From positions 72,989 to 136,988 of the forward strand of contig DATFMH010000147.1 of assembly GCA_035267045.1 (NCBI GenBank): a stretch of DNA of 64,000 nucleotides, written 5' to 3'. Positions within the stretch are counted from its first letter, which is position 1; each line of letters opens with the position of its first letter. The notes beneath the pieces were generated by a model. The model worked only from the letters and a program-made list of their open reading frames with translations, made no database searches and was not told the origin of the DNA. The translations under genes were made by a program, and so were the position numbers. This DNA is from DATFMH01 sp035267045 (GTDB lineage: Bacteria > Bacteroidota > Rhodothermia > Balneolales > DATFMH01). This document shows positions 39,299-49,104 of the stretch, in pieces.

Positions 39299-40531
39299 TC
39301 ACTGGTCTCGGTTGCTTTCCTGCTTTGTAAAAATATATTGCAGAATTTTCCAGGCAACTTCCCTTTTAGTCCCCCCTAATTCTGTTTTACTTTCTTTACC
39401 AAGAAGAACGACATTATTTGTATCTACCTGAAAACCCGAATCTTCTTCATTAACAGAATTGGCAACAATCCAGTCCAGATTCTTCTTTGTTAATTTTTCT
39501 TTTGCGTTCTCGATTAAATTTTCAGTCTCCATAGCGAAACCGATCAATATCTGATTGGATCTTTTATGTTCACCTAACCAAAATAAAATATCTTGTGTAG
39601 GTTTTAGAGGTATTTGATTCTCGGCAGTCTCTTTTTTTATCTTTTGACCGGTATATGTTGAGGGTGTGAAATCGGATACGGCGGCAGACATAATGATGAC
39701 ATCAGCGTCGGAATGTGCCTTTATTTTTTCAAAGAGTTCAGCAGCAGATATAAATGATTCCGTGTTTACATCATGTGGAAATTCCAGGTTCACCGGCCCA
39801 TGCAGTATTGTTACATCGCCCCCCATATCGCGAGCCGCTTCAGCCATAGCAAGCCCCATTTTCCCGGAACTGGGATTAGATATAAAACGAACAGGATCAA
39901 TGAACTCACGTGTTGGTCCGGCTGTAACCACGACTTTATTCCCGGATAACGGTTTCTTATCGCTATCGTTGTCGATAGTGTTTAAAATCTCATTTATATA
40001 TGATATGATACGGTCCGGTTCGGGAAGTCTTCCTATATCATTAAGCCCGCTGGCGAGATAACCTTCTTCCGGTTGCAGAATATGATATCCATACTCAAAG
40101 GCCGTTTTTAAATTCTTCTCAGTAGCCGGAGCCTGATACATTCCACCATCCATAGTCGGACATATAACAATAGGACATCTGGCAGCCAATACGGTACTAG
40201 TTAGCATGTTATCTGACAGCCCGTGTACTATTTTGGCAAGAGTATTGGCGCTACAGGGTGCAATAACGAATATATCCGCCCATTCACCCCATTGAATATG
40301 CCTGGCCCAGAACTCTGACGGATCTGTTTCTGTACCGGGAAATATATTTACAGCTACATCAGAACGGGATAGTGCCGAGAAAGTATCAATACCAACAAAG
40401 CGGGTAGCTGAAGGGGTCATCGTGACCCTGACATCTGCTCCCGCTTTTTGAAATTCTCTTAAGAGGTAAACAGCTTTGTAAGCCGCTATGCTTCCCGTAA
40501 CGCCTAATAATATGCGTTTACCGGATAACAT
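39299..40531 (-). CDS. coaBC: Bifunctional phosphopantothenoylcysteine decarboxylase / phosphopantothenate-cysteine ligase
   Basis: A 410-residue fusion. The N-terminal flavin decarboxylase half (about 1-185) shows [12 protein letters not shown], the catalytic His in HIQWGEWAD and the PTMDGGMY segment (family: PAMN-like). The C-terminal ligase half (about 195-410) shows [26 protein letters not shown]. Together they convert phosphopantothenate and cysteine to phosphopantetheine in coenzyme A synthesis. It ends the yicC-gmk-rpoZ-coaBC block and starts 5 bp after rpoZ. Confidence 0.95.
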   Translation of the reverse strand: MLSGKRILLGVTGSIAAYKAVYLLREFQKAGADVRVTMTPSATRFVGIDTFSALSRSDVAVNIFPGTETDPSEFWARHIQWGEWADIFVIAPCSANTLAKIVHGLSDNMLTSTVLAARCPIVICPTMDGGMYQAPATEKNLKTAFEYGYHILQPEEGYLASGLNDIGRLPEPDRIISYINEILNTIDNDSDKKPLSGNKVVVTAGPTREFIDPVRFISNPSSGKMGLAMAEAARDMGGDVTILHGPVNLEFPHDVNTESFISAAELFEKIKAHSDADVIIMSAAVSDFTPSTYTGQKIKKETAENQIPLKPTQDILFWLGEHKRSNQILIGFAMETENLIENAKEKLTKKNLDWIVANSVNEEDSGFQVDTNNVVLLGKESKTELGGTKREVAWKILQYIFTKQESNRDQ

Positions 40532-40536
40532 AAATA

Positions 40537-40833
40537 TTATTTATCCTCTTCCTCGGCCCGGCGATAATAGATTTCGTCATTAGCCATTTCTTCTAATGCC
40601 CGCTGAGTGGCATGCGGCCGCTTTTCAAATTCTTTTGAAATACGTTCCTGCTCTTCATTGAACGAGAAATCATCTTCGTCGTCAAATCCTTCAAAATATT
40701 TCAACTTCTCGTCGAGTTCCATCTTTTCACGAGCTGCAATCTGACGTGCCCGTTTAGCAATGATGGCTATACTCTCGTAGATATTTCCCGTTATATCCTG
40801 ATACTTTTCAATTTTTCGTGTTTTAATCGGCAT
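40537..40833 (-). CDS. rpoZ: RNA polymerase omega subunit
   Basis: A 98-residue acidic protein. The N-terminal half (IYESIAIIAKRARQIAAREK) is the omega/Rpb6-type helix region; the second half is highly acidic and ends in the sequence ALEEMANDEIYYRR often seen in Bacteroidota omega. It helps assemble and stabilise RNA polymerase. Its place between gmk and coaBC is the same as in many other bacteria and supports the call. Start ATG at 40833. Confidence 0.9.
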   Translation of the reverse strand: MPIKTRKIEKYQDITGNIYESIAIIAKRARQIAAREKMELDEKLKYFEGFDDEDDFSFNEEQERISKEFEKRPHATQRALEEMANDEIYYRRAEEEDK

Positions 40834-40857
40834 ATAGTACGTTACCTCTGGTAATCG

Positions 40858-41430
40858 TTAAGATTTATTCATAAATGATTCAACAATCTCTTTGACACGT
40901 TTATAAGCCAATTCGAGATCATCATTAATTATAACGACATCGAATTCCTTTTCGTGTTCAAGCTCCATTTGTGCCCGCTCAAGCCTTTCCTTTAACGTTC
41001 GTTTTGTTTCCGTATTTCGTTTTAATAAACGTTCTTTAAGGACTTCAAGCGAAGGCGGTTTGATGAAGATTGTCAGGCAATTATCGCCAAATTGTTTTTT
41101 GATATTGAGAGCACCTTTTATCTCGATATCAAACAGAACATAATAGCCAGAATTTAATTGTTTTTCAACCTCTGAACGAAGGGAACCGTACCGTTTACCT
41201 CCATAAAATTCTTCCCATTCGATGAAATTCCCATTATTAATATTATCCTGAAATTCCTGAGCAGTTAGAAAATGATAATCTTTGCCATTTACCTCACCTT
41301 CCCTGGAGGGGCGTGTTGTTGCTGAAATAGAGAATTTCAGGTTATCATAATCATTAAGAAGTCTTTTGGCAATGGTTGTTTTACCTGAGCCGCTTGGAGC
41401 TACCAGGACAATAACTTTCCCTTGTTTCAC
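40858..41430 (-). CDS. gmk: Guanylate kinase
   Basis: A 190-residue P-loop kinase. Walker A is APSGSGKTT at residues 11-19; the GMP-binding STATTRPSREGEVNGKDYHF-type segment follows, then EWEEFYGGKRYGS and ERL. It phosphorylates GMP to GDP. Start is GTG at 41430, just after the yicC stop, the only start giving a normal N-terminus. Part of the yicC-gmk-rpoZ-coaBC block. Confidence 0.96.
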   Translation of the reverse strand: MKQGKVIVLVAPSGSGKTTIAKRLLNDYDNLKFSISATTRPSREGEVNGKDYHFLTAQEFQDNINNGNFIEWEEFYGGKRYGSLRSEVEKQLNSGYYVLFDIEIKGALNIKKQFGDNCLTIFIKPPSLEVLKERLLKRNTETKRTLKERLERAQMELEHEKEFDVVIINDDLELAYKRVKEIVESFMNKS

Positions 41431-41431
41431 C

Positions 41432-42313
41432 TTATTCGATATTTTGAATTTGTTCCCGAATTTTTTCCAGAATTTCTTTTAAATCGACCACATTATGGGA
41501 TATTTGTGAGTCGTTAGCTTTGGATCCGATGGTATTTATCTCCCGGTTCATCTCTTGTATCAGGAAATTGAGTTTACGGCCTACCGAGCCATTACGCTCC
41601 ATGGCTTCACGGAAAAATTTTATATGTGATTGCAGGCGTACAATTTCTTCAGTGATATCCAATTTGTCGGCCAGGATAGCCAGTTCCAATTCCAGGCGTT
41701 CCTTATCGAAATTGTCATCATTTATCAGGTTTTCGATACGTTCGTGAAATTTATCACGTGCTTCGGGAACCCGTTCATCGGCTCGTTTTCCGATGAGTTG
41801 AAGGATATCTTCAATATTGTCCAGCCTCATCAGGAGATCTTCAGCAAGGTGTCCACCTTCCTGGCTGCGCATTGAATTTAAATGATGGAGAGCTTTTTTT
41901 ATGGCATCTCTTACCAAAACAGCCATGGCCTTTAATTCTTCTTCATCACTTTCACGTGTCACAAATAAGTCGTTAAACGATAAATAGTGGCTTAAAGATA
42001 TCGGTTCTTTAATACCGGCGGAATCTTTCAGATTTGTTAATAACTGTCTGTAGCTGGCAACAACTTTCGGATCTATTGTGATATCGAGTTCAGCCAAATC
42101 CTGTTTCTCTAACTTAATAGATACATTAAACTTACCGCGTTCAATATGTTGCTGAATCAGTTCACGAAACTCAGTTTCTTTATCACGTAAACTTTGGGGT
42201 AGACGTATGGATATATCAGAAAAGCGGCTGTTTACGGATTTGATCTCAACAGTGGCTGTCATACCATTGTCAGAACTTTCACCTCGACCAAATCCGGTCA
42301 TGGATACTAGCAT
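41432..42313 (-). CDS. yicC: YicC/YloC family endoribonuclease
   Basis: A 293-residue protein beginning MLVSMTGFGRG and continuing with VEIKSVNSRFSDISIRLP, the standard YicC N-terminus; the C-terminal half ends with the conserved LNFLIQEMNREINTIGSKANDSQI segment (family: DUF1732). Members cleave RNA and affect stress and small-RNA control. It opens the operon with gmk, rpoZ and coaBC; the start is the first ATG, 119 bp after glmM. Confidence 0.94.
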   Translation of the reverse strand: MLVSMTGFGRGESSDNGMTATVEIKSVNSRFSDISIRLPQSLRDKETEFRELIQQHIERGKFNVSIKLEKQDLAELDITIDPKVVASYRQLLTNLKDSAGIKEPISLSHYLSFNDLFVTRESDEEELKAMAVLVRDAIKKALHHLNSMRSQEGGHLAEDLLMRLDNIEDILQLIGKRADERVPEARDKFHERIENLINDDNFDKERLELELAILADKLDITEEIVRLQSHIKFFREAMERNGSVGRKLNFLIQEMNREINTIGSKANDSQISHNVVDLKEILEKIREQIQNIE

Positions 42314-42432
42314 AAGTTTACAATATTTTGATGTTAAATATTTTCAATGATAATAAAAATGATTTTGATTAAACGAAATTATACCCTGAAAAATCAGTTT
42401 TCATAAATCATTGTTACTGACTCAGAGATATA

Positions 42433-43779
42433 TCAGTTCGTGATGTCACGCATAATTTGTTGAGCCAGTTCGTCAGCATTCCCGGGTGAATTGGATTCGG
42501 AATAAATCCTGATGATCGGCTCGGTATTCGATTTCCGCAAATGAACCCATCCGTTATCCATCATAATTTTTACTCCGTCGATGGTAACCGGGTCGTAATC
42601 TTTATACTGATCGGCAATTCGTTCGAGAATTTTGTCAGGATCCAGATCCGCTATCTCAATTTTATTTTTTGAGAGATGATAATCAGGAAGACTATTTCTG
42701 TATTCGGATAAACGGATTCCTTTTTCAGCAAGAAACTGTAAAATCATAGCTATTCCGACTAATGAATCCCTTCCATAATGCAGATCCGGATTGATAACAC
42801 CTCCGTTACCTTCACCACCGATTACCGCGTTAACCCGTTGCATCTCTTTGACAACATTGATTTCACCAACAGCAGACTGATAGCACTTCTGATCATATTT
42901 TTCTGCTATATAACGTGTGATGCTTGAAGATGAGAGATTTGTAGCACAGGGGCCGGGTTTATAATCCATCATTAAATTCGATGCTATGGCAAGCGTATAT
43001 TCTTCACCAAATAACTCCCCTCCATCCATGACCAGTGCCAGCCGGTCGGCATCAGGGTCAACGACAAAACCAATGTCGCTGTCATTGTCTCTGACCACTC
43101 GCTGAATATCATGTAAATGTTCCGGTATAGGTTCGGGATTATGAGGAAACAACCCATCGGGTGTGCAATTCAGTTTCTCCAGTTTATAAACACCCAGTTT
43201 TTCGAGTAACCGGGGCACGGCGATTGAACCGGCTCCATTTACAGCATCAACCGATACTTTAAAATTGTGTTTAGCTATGGTTTTCTGATCTATGTATGGA
43301 AGATCAAGGATTTTTTCGATATGGTAATCGAGAATATCATGGTCCTCTGTAACCTTTCCCAGTTTCCGGTATGATTTGTATTCAATGGGGCCATTTTCTG
43401 CAATATCAATGACTTTTGTCCCGTGTTCGGCATCGAGAAATTCACTTTTCTCATTCAAAAGTTTTAAAGCATTCCATTCGGCGGGATTGTGGCTTGCTGA
43501 AATGATGATTCCACCCGAGGCCTTGTGACGTATTACACCCATAGCCACTGTGGGAGTGGGAACAATACCCAGACTAACAACATCACAGCCCACCGACTGA
43601 AGTGCTGATATGACAACATTTTCGCAAATTTTACCTGTTACACGAGAATCACGGCCGACCACAATCTTACCGCCATTAGCCCAGGTTCCGTAAGCTGCTG
43701 TAAACCTGGCTAAATTCTCCGGCGTCAAATCGGTTCCGAAAATTCCTCTGATACCGGATATAGAAATCATTAAAGCCAT
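42433..43779 (-). CDS. glmM: Phosphoglucosamine mutase-type phosphohexomutase
   Basis: A 448-residue phosphohexomutase. The phosphorylated serine is S96 (SASHNP at 94-99), the metal site is DPDADRLA, the sugar-binding GGEGNGG lies further on, and the phosphate-binding RKSNTEPIIRIY is at the end. These fit GlmM, which makes glucosamine 1-phosphate for cell-wall synthesis, or a phosphomannomutase/phosphoglucomutase of the same family; GlmM is the more likely but not certain. Start ATG at 43779; 119 bp separates it from yicC. Confidence 0.88.
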   Translation of the reverse strand: MALMISISGIRGIFGTDLTPENLARFTAAYGTWANGGKIVVGRDSRVTGKICENVVISALQSVGCDVVSLGIVPTPTVAMGVIRHKASGGIIISASHNPAEWNALKLLNEKSEFLDAEHGTKVIDIAENGPIEYKSYRKLGKVTEDHDILDYHIEKILDLPYIDQKTIAKHNFKVSVDAVNGAGSIAVPRLLEKLGVYKLEKLNCTPDGLFPHNPEPIPEHLHDIQRVVRDNDSDIGFVVDPDADRLALVMDGGELFGEEYTLAIASNLMMDYKPGPCATNLSSSSITRYIAEKYDQKCYQSAVGEINVVKEMQRVNAVIGGEGNGGVINPDLHYGRDSLVGIAMILQFLAEKGIRLSEYRNSLPDYHLSKNKIEIADLDPDKILERIADQYKDYDPVTIDGVKIMMDNGWVHLRKSNTEPIIRIYSESNSPGNADELAQQIMRDITN

Positions 43780-43900
43780 ATAGAAATATTTTTTTTCAGG
43801 TTGAAAATCAATCGAATATTATTAATAAACCGGTTACCCAAAATTCTTGCAAAATATTGTGAATAAATTAATAAGATGCTGAGAAATCATAAGGGAAAGG

Positions 43901-44452
43901 TTATTCGGCTTTCCACTTTGTCTCTGTAACTCCGGCTTGTTTGTTTTCATAGCGTGCCAAAACAAACAAAAGATCAGATAAGCGATTCAAATACATTAAC
44001 ACTTCTGCGGATACTTCATCACCTTTTTCTTTACATGAGATGGTAGCTCTTTCCGCCCGTCGGCATACGGTACGTGAAAAATGCAGCAAAGCACCCGCTT
44101 TACATCCGCCCGGAAGGATGAAATATTTTAAAGGATCTAATTCGTTTTCAAGCTTGTCGATGGCTTTCTCAATTTCTGAAATATGTTCTTCCTGAATACG
44201 CCTAACTGATGCTTTACCCGATGTTGGTGTTGCTAAATCAGCGCCAAGTGTAAATAAATCGTTTTGTATGCCGTGACAAATTTGATCTCCGGCTTCAGAT
44301 AATTCATGTGCTCTGACCAATCCAATGCAGGTATTTAATTCATCGACTGTGCCATACGCCTGTATTCGTGGTGATGTTTTAGATACACGACCGGCTCCAA
44401 ATAATGAAGTCTCTCCAGTATCTCCTTTTTTCGTATATATTTTCATGTTCAT
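43901..44452 (-). CDS. Cob(I)alamin adenosyltransferase, PduO type
   Basis: A 183-residue PduO/MMAB-type ATP:cob(I)alamin adenosyltransferase. Diagnostic segments: KKGDTGETSLFGAGRVSK at the start, YGTVDELNT, and HFSRTVCRRAER near residue 130. It makes adenosylcobalamin from ATP and cobalamin. No B12-dependent enzyme is in the window, and I see no cobalamin riboswitch in the 126-bp gap upstream. Start is the first or third codon (both Met). Confidence 0.94.
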   Translation of the reverse strand: MNMKIYTKKGDTGETSLFGAGRVSKTSPRIQAYGTVDELNTCIGLVRAHELSEAGDQICHGIQNDLFTLGADLATPTSGKASVRRIQEEHISEIEKAIDKLENELDPLKYFILPGGCKAGALLHFSRTVCRRAERATISCKEKGDEVSAEVLMYLNRLSDLLFVLARYENKQAGVTETKWKAE

Positions 44453-44578
44453 GTATGATTGATTCCTTTATAAATAAAAAGTTTAAAACCCGGATGAATA
44501 TTATATGGAAAATAGGGGTGCCAAAGAGAAAAGTCAGTAAAGAATTTAACAGATTTACAATTCAATACTACTAAACCA

Positions 44579-45205
44579 TTAGAATGCGGGGGTGAAATGT
44601 ATCTCTTCCATATTACTTTTTATCCCCAAATGCTCATAATTAGATAATTCAGTAAACATTTCAGCCGCATTCTCAGCCGGACAGCTTACTTTATAAGAAA
44701 CATCGGCGAGATATTCTGTCTTTTCAATTCTGCAATCATATTTATTAATAAGTTTATCAATCCGGTTGCTTTCATTATAAGGATACTGAATTTTGATAAT
44801 TCGGGCAGGTACCAGTTTCACGATCACCGATTGTTCCAGGCATAGTTCAGCGCAAGTACCATAAACTTTGATAAGTCCCTGTTTGCCCAGTTTGGTACCT
44901 CCGTAATAACGAACTACGACCAATCCGGCATTTTGAATATCATATGACTTCAGTTTATTCAGAATAGGGAGGCCCGCTGTACCGCCCGGTTCACCGTCAT
45001 CATTTGCAAATTCAGATAGTTGCTTTAATCCTATCCTGTAAGCATAGCAATGATGAGTGGCATCCGGATACTTTTGTTTAATAGCATTTAGATGTTGTTC
45101 AAAAATTCCAGTAGATGAAGCAGGGAAAAGAAAACCAAGAAATTTGGAATTTTTTTCATTCAACTCGCTTTTAGTAATAGCAGATATAGTTAAAAAAGAA
45201 TCCAA
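44579..45205 (-). CDS. IMPACT/YigZ family protein (UPF0029)
   Basis: A 208-residue member of the YigZ/IMPACT family: ATHHCYAYRIG (residues about 51-61), FANDDGEPGGTAGLPIL and VVRYYGGTKLGKQGL are the highly conserved core, and a C-terminal ferredoxin-like half (DUF1949 type) follows. The family may bind nucleic acid or help in translation-stress responses; its role is not well defined. The only plausible start is TTG at 45205. Confidence 0.92.
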   Translation of the reverse strand: MDSFLTISAITKSELNEKNSKFLGFLFPASSTGIFEQHLNAIKQKYPDATHHCYAYRIGLKQLSEFANDDGEPGGTAGLPILNKLKSYDIQNAGLVVVRYYGGTKLGKQGLIKVYGTCAELCLEQSVIVKLVPARIIKIQYPYNESNRIDKLINKYDCRIEKTEYLADVSYKVSCPAENAAEMFTELSNYEHLGIKSNMEEIHFTPAF

Positions 45206-45572
45206 AATGATAACAGTTTAATGTTTTGTGATCGATGAAAAATAAATAGATATCTATATGTATTAATCTGGTGATTATAAATTTAATAAGGAATAAAATT
45301 ACTATTATTTATATATCAATAATATTCAAATAGTTGTATGTGCTATATCAATTAAATTATCAAATGATAAATGGTTAAACATGATTTTTAAATATAGCAT
45401 CATTATAATGCATTTATTTGTATAGAACGTATACAAATAAATCATACTAAATGCATCAGAAGCAATATTTATGTATCATTCCAAGGCGTTAATGTAAAGC
45501 GCTTTTTAAGGAATTATTTAGAGTAATAGTTTTAGCTTTTTTTGAAGCGATAACGTTAAAATTAGTAATCAT
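45206..45572. other. 367-bp intergenic region upstream of sdhC
   Basis: AT-rich, no coding frame. It contains a long perfect inverted repeat (45412-45442), a 10-bp palindrome AAAGCGCTTT (45496-45505) and an 8-bp palindrome TAACGTTA (45551-45558) only 14 nt before the sdhC start. It must hold the sdh promoter and probably regulator sites. Confidence 0.7.
45412..45442. promoter_or_regulatory. Perfect inverted repeat (13-bp arms, 5-nt spacer) upstream of sdhCAB
   Basis: ATTTATTTGTATA (45412-45424), spacer GAACG, TATACAAATAAAT (45430-45442). All 13 positions pair. It ends 130 nt before the sdhC start. No T-run follows, so a terminator for the divergently placed neighbour is unlikely; an operator or an RNA hairpin is possible. 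Confidence 0.65.
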
Positions 45573-46268
45573 ATGAGTTCGAAAGATAAGTCATCTTCAT
45601 CCGCAGTCTGGTCTGGTATAGGCAAAAAGCTTATTACCGGTATTACCGGAATTGGCCTGGCCCTTTTTGTACTTGTCCACCTACTGGGAAATCTCACACT
45701 TTTTGCGGGATCAAAAACATTTAACGAATATTCTCATTTCTTAACGAGTCATGGAGAATTTATTTACCCCGCAGAGATAATCCTTTTACTATTCTTCTTG
45801 TTTCACATCATTATGGGGATCAGTGTTTATCTGAAAAAGAGAAAAGCCCGTCCTCAAAATTATGAAATGTACAAGAGTGCCGGTAAACCGAGTAAACAGA
45901 CCATAAGTTCACGTACGATGATACTAACAGGTATCATCCTATTCATCTTTTTGATTATTCATCTCATTCAATTCAAATATGGACCAACGTATATGACCAA
46001 TATCGATGGTCAACAGGTTCGAAATCTACATGCCAACGTTATATCGGTATTTGCCAATCCCTGGTGGGTGCTCTTTTATGTAGTCGTAATGGTATTATTA
46101 GGTTATCACCTGCGTCATGGTTTTTGGAGCATGTTGCAATCGTTAGGTGCTATGAAACCCAGCCTGACACCTGTTATCTATATGATAGGAATCATATTTG
46201 CAGTTCTTATTGCCGCCGGATTTATCATCCTGCCAATATGGATATATTTCACCGGAGGTGTGGTATGA
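45573..46268 (+). CDS. sdhC: Succinate dehydrogenase cytochrome b558 subunit
   Basis: A 231-residue, five-helix membrane protein of the b558 family used by Bacteroidota and Bacillota, with [31 protein letters not shown] N-terminus (haem-binding His at about residue 36). It anchors SdhAB and passes electrons to menaquinone. The stop overlaps the sdhA start by ATGA. Start ATG at 45573. Confidence 0.95.
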   Translation: MSSKDKSSSSAVWSGIGKKLITGITGIGLALFVLVHLLGNLTLFAGSKTFNEYSHFLTSHGEFIYPAEIILLLFFLFHIIMGISVYLKKRKARPQNYEMYKSAGKPSKQTISSRTMILTGIILFIFLIIHLIQFKYGPTYMTNIDGQQVRNLHANVISVFANPWWVLFYVVVMVLLGYHLRHGFWSMLQSLGAMKPSLTPVIYMIGIIFAVLIAAGFIILPIWIYFTGGVV

Positions 46269-48223
46269 GTTCAGATGTAAAAAATTCAAGTACAATGAGT
46301 GAAAAAGATAAAATATTAGATTCCAAAGAGCCCGAAGGACCATTAACTGACAAGTGGCATAGTCATCTTGATAAGATTAAGCTTGTTGCACCTAATAACA
46401 AGCGTAAATATGATATCATTGTTGTCGGTACCGGGCTGGCAGGCGCTTCAGCAGCAGCGAGTCTTGCTGAATTAGGATACAACGTAAAATCATTTTGCAT
46501 TCATGATACACCGCGCCGTGCACACAGCATTGCGGCTCAGGGTGGAATAAATGCTGCAAAAAATTATCAAAATGATGGTGATACCATTTATCGCCTTTTT
46601 TATGATACCATTAAGGGCGGTGATTTCAGATCACGGGAATCGAATACGTACCGTCTCGCCGAACTGAGTGTGAATATTATTGATCAGGCCGTTGCACAGG
46701 GTGTACCGTTTGCCCGTGAATATGGAGGTTTGCTGGCCAACCGCTCTTTTGGTGGTGTCCAGGTCAAACGTACTTTCTATGCACGTGGACAAACCGGCCA
46801 GCAGTTATTACTTGGTGCTTACAGCGCTTTAATGCGTCAGGTTAATACTGGAAAAGTTGAGATGTTTCCGCGTCGTGAAATGCTCGAATTGGTTGTTGTT
46901 GACGGCAAAGCGAGAGGAATTGTGACCCGTAACTTGTTAACCGGAGAAATTGAAAAACACGCAGGCCATGCTGTAGTTCTGGCTACCGGGGGTTATGGCA
47001 ATACATTCTATTTGTCGACCAATGCTAAAAATTCAAATGTTACAGCCGCATGGCGTTGCTACAAGAAAGGGGCTTATTTCGGCAATCCCTGTTACGTGCA
47101 AATCCATCCGACATGCATTCCTCAATCCGGTCATTATCAGTCTAAACTGACATTAATGAGTGAAAGTTTGAGAAATGACGGACGTGTTTGGGTGCCTAAA
47201 GAAAAAGGCGACAATCGTAAACCGACAGATATACCGGAAGAAGAAAGAGATTATTATCTCGAACGTAAGTATCCTAGTTTCGGTAACCTTGTTCCGCGGG
47301 ATGTTGCATCTCGCAATGCCAAACTTGTGTGTGATGAAGGGCGTGGTGTCGGTAATACCGGAAAGGCGGTCTATCTTGATTTTCAAACTGCTATAGAACG
47401 TGATGGCATCGATACCATCAGAGATAAATATGGCAATCTTTTTGAAATGTATGAGCGTATTACCGGTGAAGACCCGTACAAAGTGCCAATGCGTATTTAC
47501 CCGGCTGTTCACTACACAATGGGTGGCCTTTGGGTCGATTACAACTTAATGAGTACCATCCCGGGACTTCATGTTCTTGGGGAAGCCAATTTCTCGGATC
47601 ACGGTGCCAACCGATTAGGTGCCAGTGCATTGATGCAAGGTTTAGCTGATGGATATTTTGTCATCCCTTATACATTGGGAGACTACCTGGCACAAACCGA
47701 GCTTAAACCGGTTGAAAACGATCACGATGCTTTCCGTGAAGCCGCAAATGAAGCTGCCGATAAAATTGATAAACTTCTGAATATCAACGGTAATAAAACC
47801 GTCATGGAGTTTCATCAGGAATTGGGAGCAATCATGTGGGATAAAGTTGGTATGGCCCGTACTAAAGAAGGTCTTCAGGAAGCAATAAAAGAGATTAAAG
47901 AGCTCAAAGAAGAGTTCTGGAGTAACCTTAAATTGACGGGTGAAAAAAATACGTTCAACAAATATCTCGAATTCGCTGGCCGGGTAGCCGATTTCCTTGA
48001 ACTCGGAGAACTGATGGCCGAAGACGCTCTTCACCGTGAAGAGTCGTGCGGCTGCCATTTCCGTGATGAGTATCAAACGGAAGAAGGCGAAGCTCTTAGA
48101 AACGATGATGAATTTAGCTATGTCGCTGCATGGGAATACAAAGGAGATGATAAGAAGCCCGAGCTTCATAAAGAAAATCTGACCTTTGAAAACGTTAAAC
48201 TCAGCCAGCGAAGCTATAAATAG
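46265..48223 (+). CDS. sdhA: Succinate dehydrogenase flavoprotein subunit
   Basis: A 652-residue flavoprotein. Near the N-terminus [14 protein letters not shown] binds [17 protein letters not shown] contains the His for covalent flavin; IHPTCIP and the late [13 protein letters not shown] and [18 protein letters not shown] segments form the active site. It oxidises succinate to fumarate on the cytoplasmic side. I start at ATG 46265 (ATGA overlap with sdhC); the reading frame stays open upstream to 46064 but that part lies over sdhC in another frame. Confidence 0.97.
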   Translation: MSSDVKNSSTMSEKDKILDSKEPEGPLTDKWHSHLDKIKLVAPNNKRKYDIIVVGTGLAGASAAASLAELGYNVKSFCIHDTPRRAHSIAAQGGINAAKNYQNDGDTIYRLFYDTIKGGDFRSRESNTYRLAELSVNIIDQAVAQGVPFAREYGGLLANRSFGGVQVKRTFYARGQTGQQLLLGAYSALMRQVNTGKVEMFPRREMLELVVVDGKARGIVTRNLLTGEIEKHAGHAVVLATGGYGNTFYLSTNAKNSNVTAAWRCYKKGAYFGNPCYVQIHPTCIPQSGHYQSKLTLMSESLRNDGRVWVPKEKGDNRKPTDIPEEERDYYLERKYPSFGNLVPRDVASRNAKLVCDEGRGVGNTGKAVYLDFQTAIERDGIDTIRDKYGNLFEMYERITGEDPYKVPMRIYPAVHYTMGGLWVDYNLMSTIPGLHVLGEANFSDHGANRLGASALMQGLADGYFVIPYTLGDYLAQTELKPVENDHDAFREAANEAADKIDKLLNINGNKTVMEFHQELGAIMWDKVGMARTKEGLQEAIKEIKELKEEFWSNLKLTGEKNTFNKYLEFAGRVADFLELGELMAEDALHREESCGCHFRDEYQTEEGEALRNDDEFSYVAAWEYKGDDKKPELHKENLTFENVKLSQRSYK

Positions 48224-48235
48224 GGAGAAGAAATT

Positions 48236-48988
48236 ATGAGTAAAGATTCCATGAAACTTCATCTTAAAATCTGGAGACAGGAAGGCCCGAACAGTTCGGG
48301 AAAATTGGTTGATTACGATCTCGACAACGTATCACCCGATATGTCTTTTCTTGAAATGCTCGACATCCTGAATGAAGAGTTGATCAAAAAGGGTGAACGT
48401 CCAATTGAATTTGAACACGATTGCCGTGAAGGTATTTGTGGATCATGCAGTATGGTTGTAAACGGTATTGCACATGGCCCACAAAAAGCAACCGCTGTTT
48501 GCCAGTTGCACATGCGTCATTTTAATGACGGTGATACCGTTTATATAGAACCATGGCGTGCAAAAGCATTTCCTATTGTTAAAGATCTTGTTACCGATAG
48601 AAGTGCTTTCGACCGTATTATGCAGGCCGGTGGATATGTTTCCGTTAATACGGGAGGAACACCTGATGCCAATGCTATACCTATCGGTAAAGAAACAGCA
48701 GATGAGGCGTTTGATTTTGCAACGTGCATTGGTTGCGGAGCCTGTGTGGCTGCCTGCCCAAATTCCTCTGCTTCTTTATTTACCGGGGCAAAGATATCTC
48801 AATTAGCTCTCTTGCCACAGGGCGATCCAGAACGTAAGAAACGTGTTCGTGCAATGGTTGAGCAAATGGATGCCGAAGGTTTTGGCGATTGTTCAAATCA
48901 TGCCGAATGTGAAGCAGTTTGTCCTAAAGGCATCTCTATTGCAGCTATTGCAAGGATGCGAAGGGAATATCTGAAGGCTCTATTCTAA
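48236..48988 (+). CDS. sdhB: Succinate dehydrogenase iron-sulfur subunit
   Basis: A 250-residue iron-sulfur protein. CREGICGSC holds the 2Fe-2S cluster, [12 protein letters not shown] the 4Fe-4S cluster, and [14 protein letters not shown] the last cluster. It relays electrons from SdhA to the SdhC haems. A clear ribosome site (GGGAGAAG) precedes the ATG. Last gene of sdhCAB; followed by a terminator. Confidence 0.97.
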   Translation: MSKDSMKLHLKIWRQEGPNSSGKLVDYDLDNVSPDMSFLEMLDILNEELIKKGERPIEFEHDCREGICGSCSMVVNGIAHGPQKATAVCQLHMRHFNDGDTVYIEPWRAKAFPIVKDLVTDRSAFDRIMQAGGYVSVNTGGTPDANAIPIGKETADEAFDFATCIGCGACVAACPNSSASLFTGAKISQLALLPQGDPERKKRVRAMVEQMDAEGFGDCSNHAECEAVCPKGISIAAIARMRREYLKALF

Positions 48989-49011
48989 TATATTATCAAA
49001 TATATCGAAAT

Positions 49012-49047
49012 AAACGCATGTTCTGTTTAAAGGACATGCGTTTTTTT
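49012..49047 (+). terminator. Rho-independent terminator of sdhCAB
   Basis: Stem AAACGCATGT (49012-49021) with ACATGCGTTT (49034-49043), 12-nt loop, followed by a run of T. The perfect 10-bp stem makes it convincing. Confidence 0.92.
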
Positions 49048-49104
49048 ATTTTTACAAGTATGTTGTGGGTGTTTTAGTAAAGGTTGTAACATTATATATG
49101 AAGA

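Noticed and set aside
44453..44578. Cobalamin riboswitch upstream of the adenosyltransferase gene
   Set aside because: The gap is only 126 bp and has no recognisable B12-box sequence.
45496..45558. AAAGCGCTTT and TAACGTTA as a named operator (for example LacI family)
   Set aside because: Palindromes are real but too short to assign to any regulator; mentioned only in the intergenic entry.
46064..46264. Upstream extension of the sdhA reading frame
   Set aside because: It overlaps the sdhC helix region in another frame; the ATGA-coupled start at 46265 gives the normal flavoprotein N-terminus.
47642..48262. A 206-codon minus-strand frame opposite sdhA and the start of sdhB
   Set aside because: It mirrors two genes with full catalytic motifs and shows biased composition typical of antisense reading.
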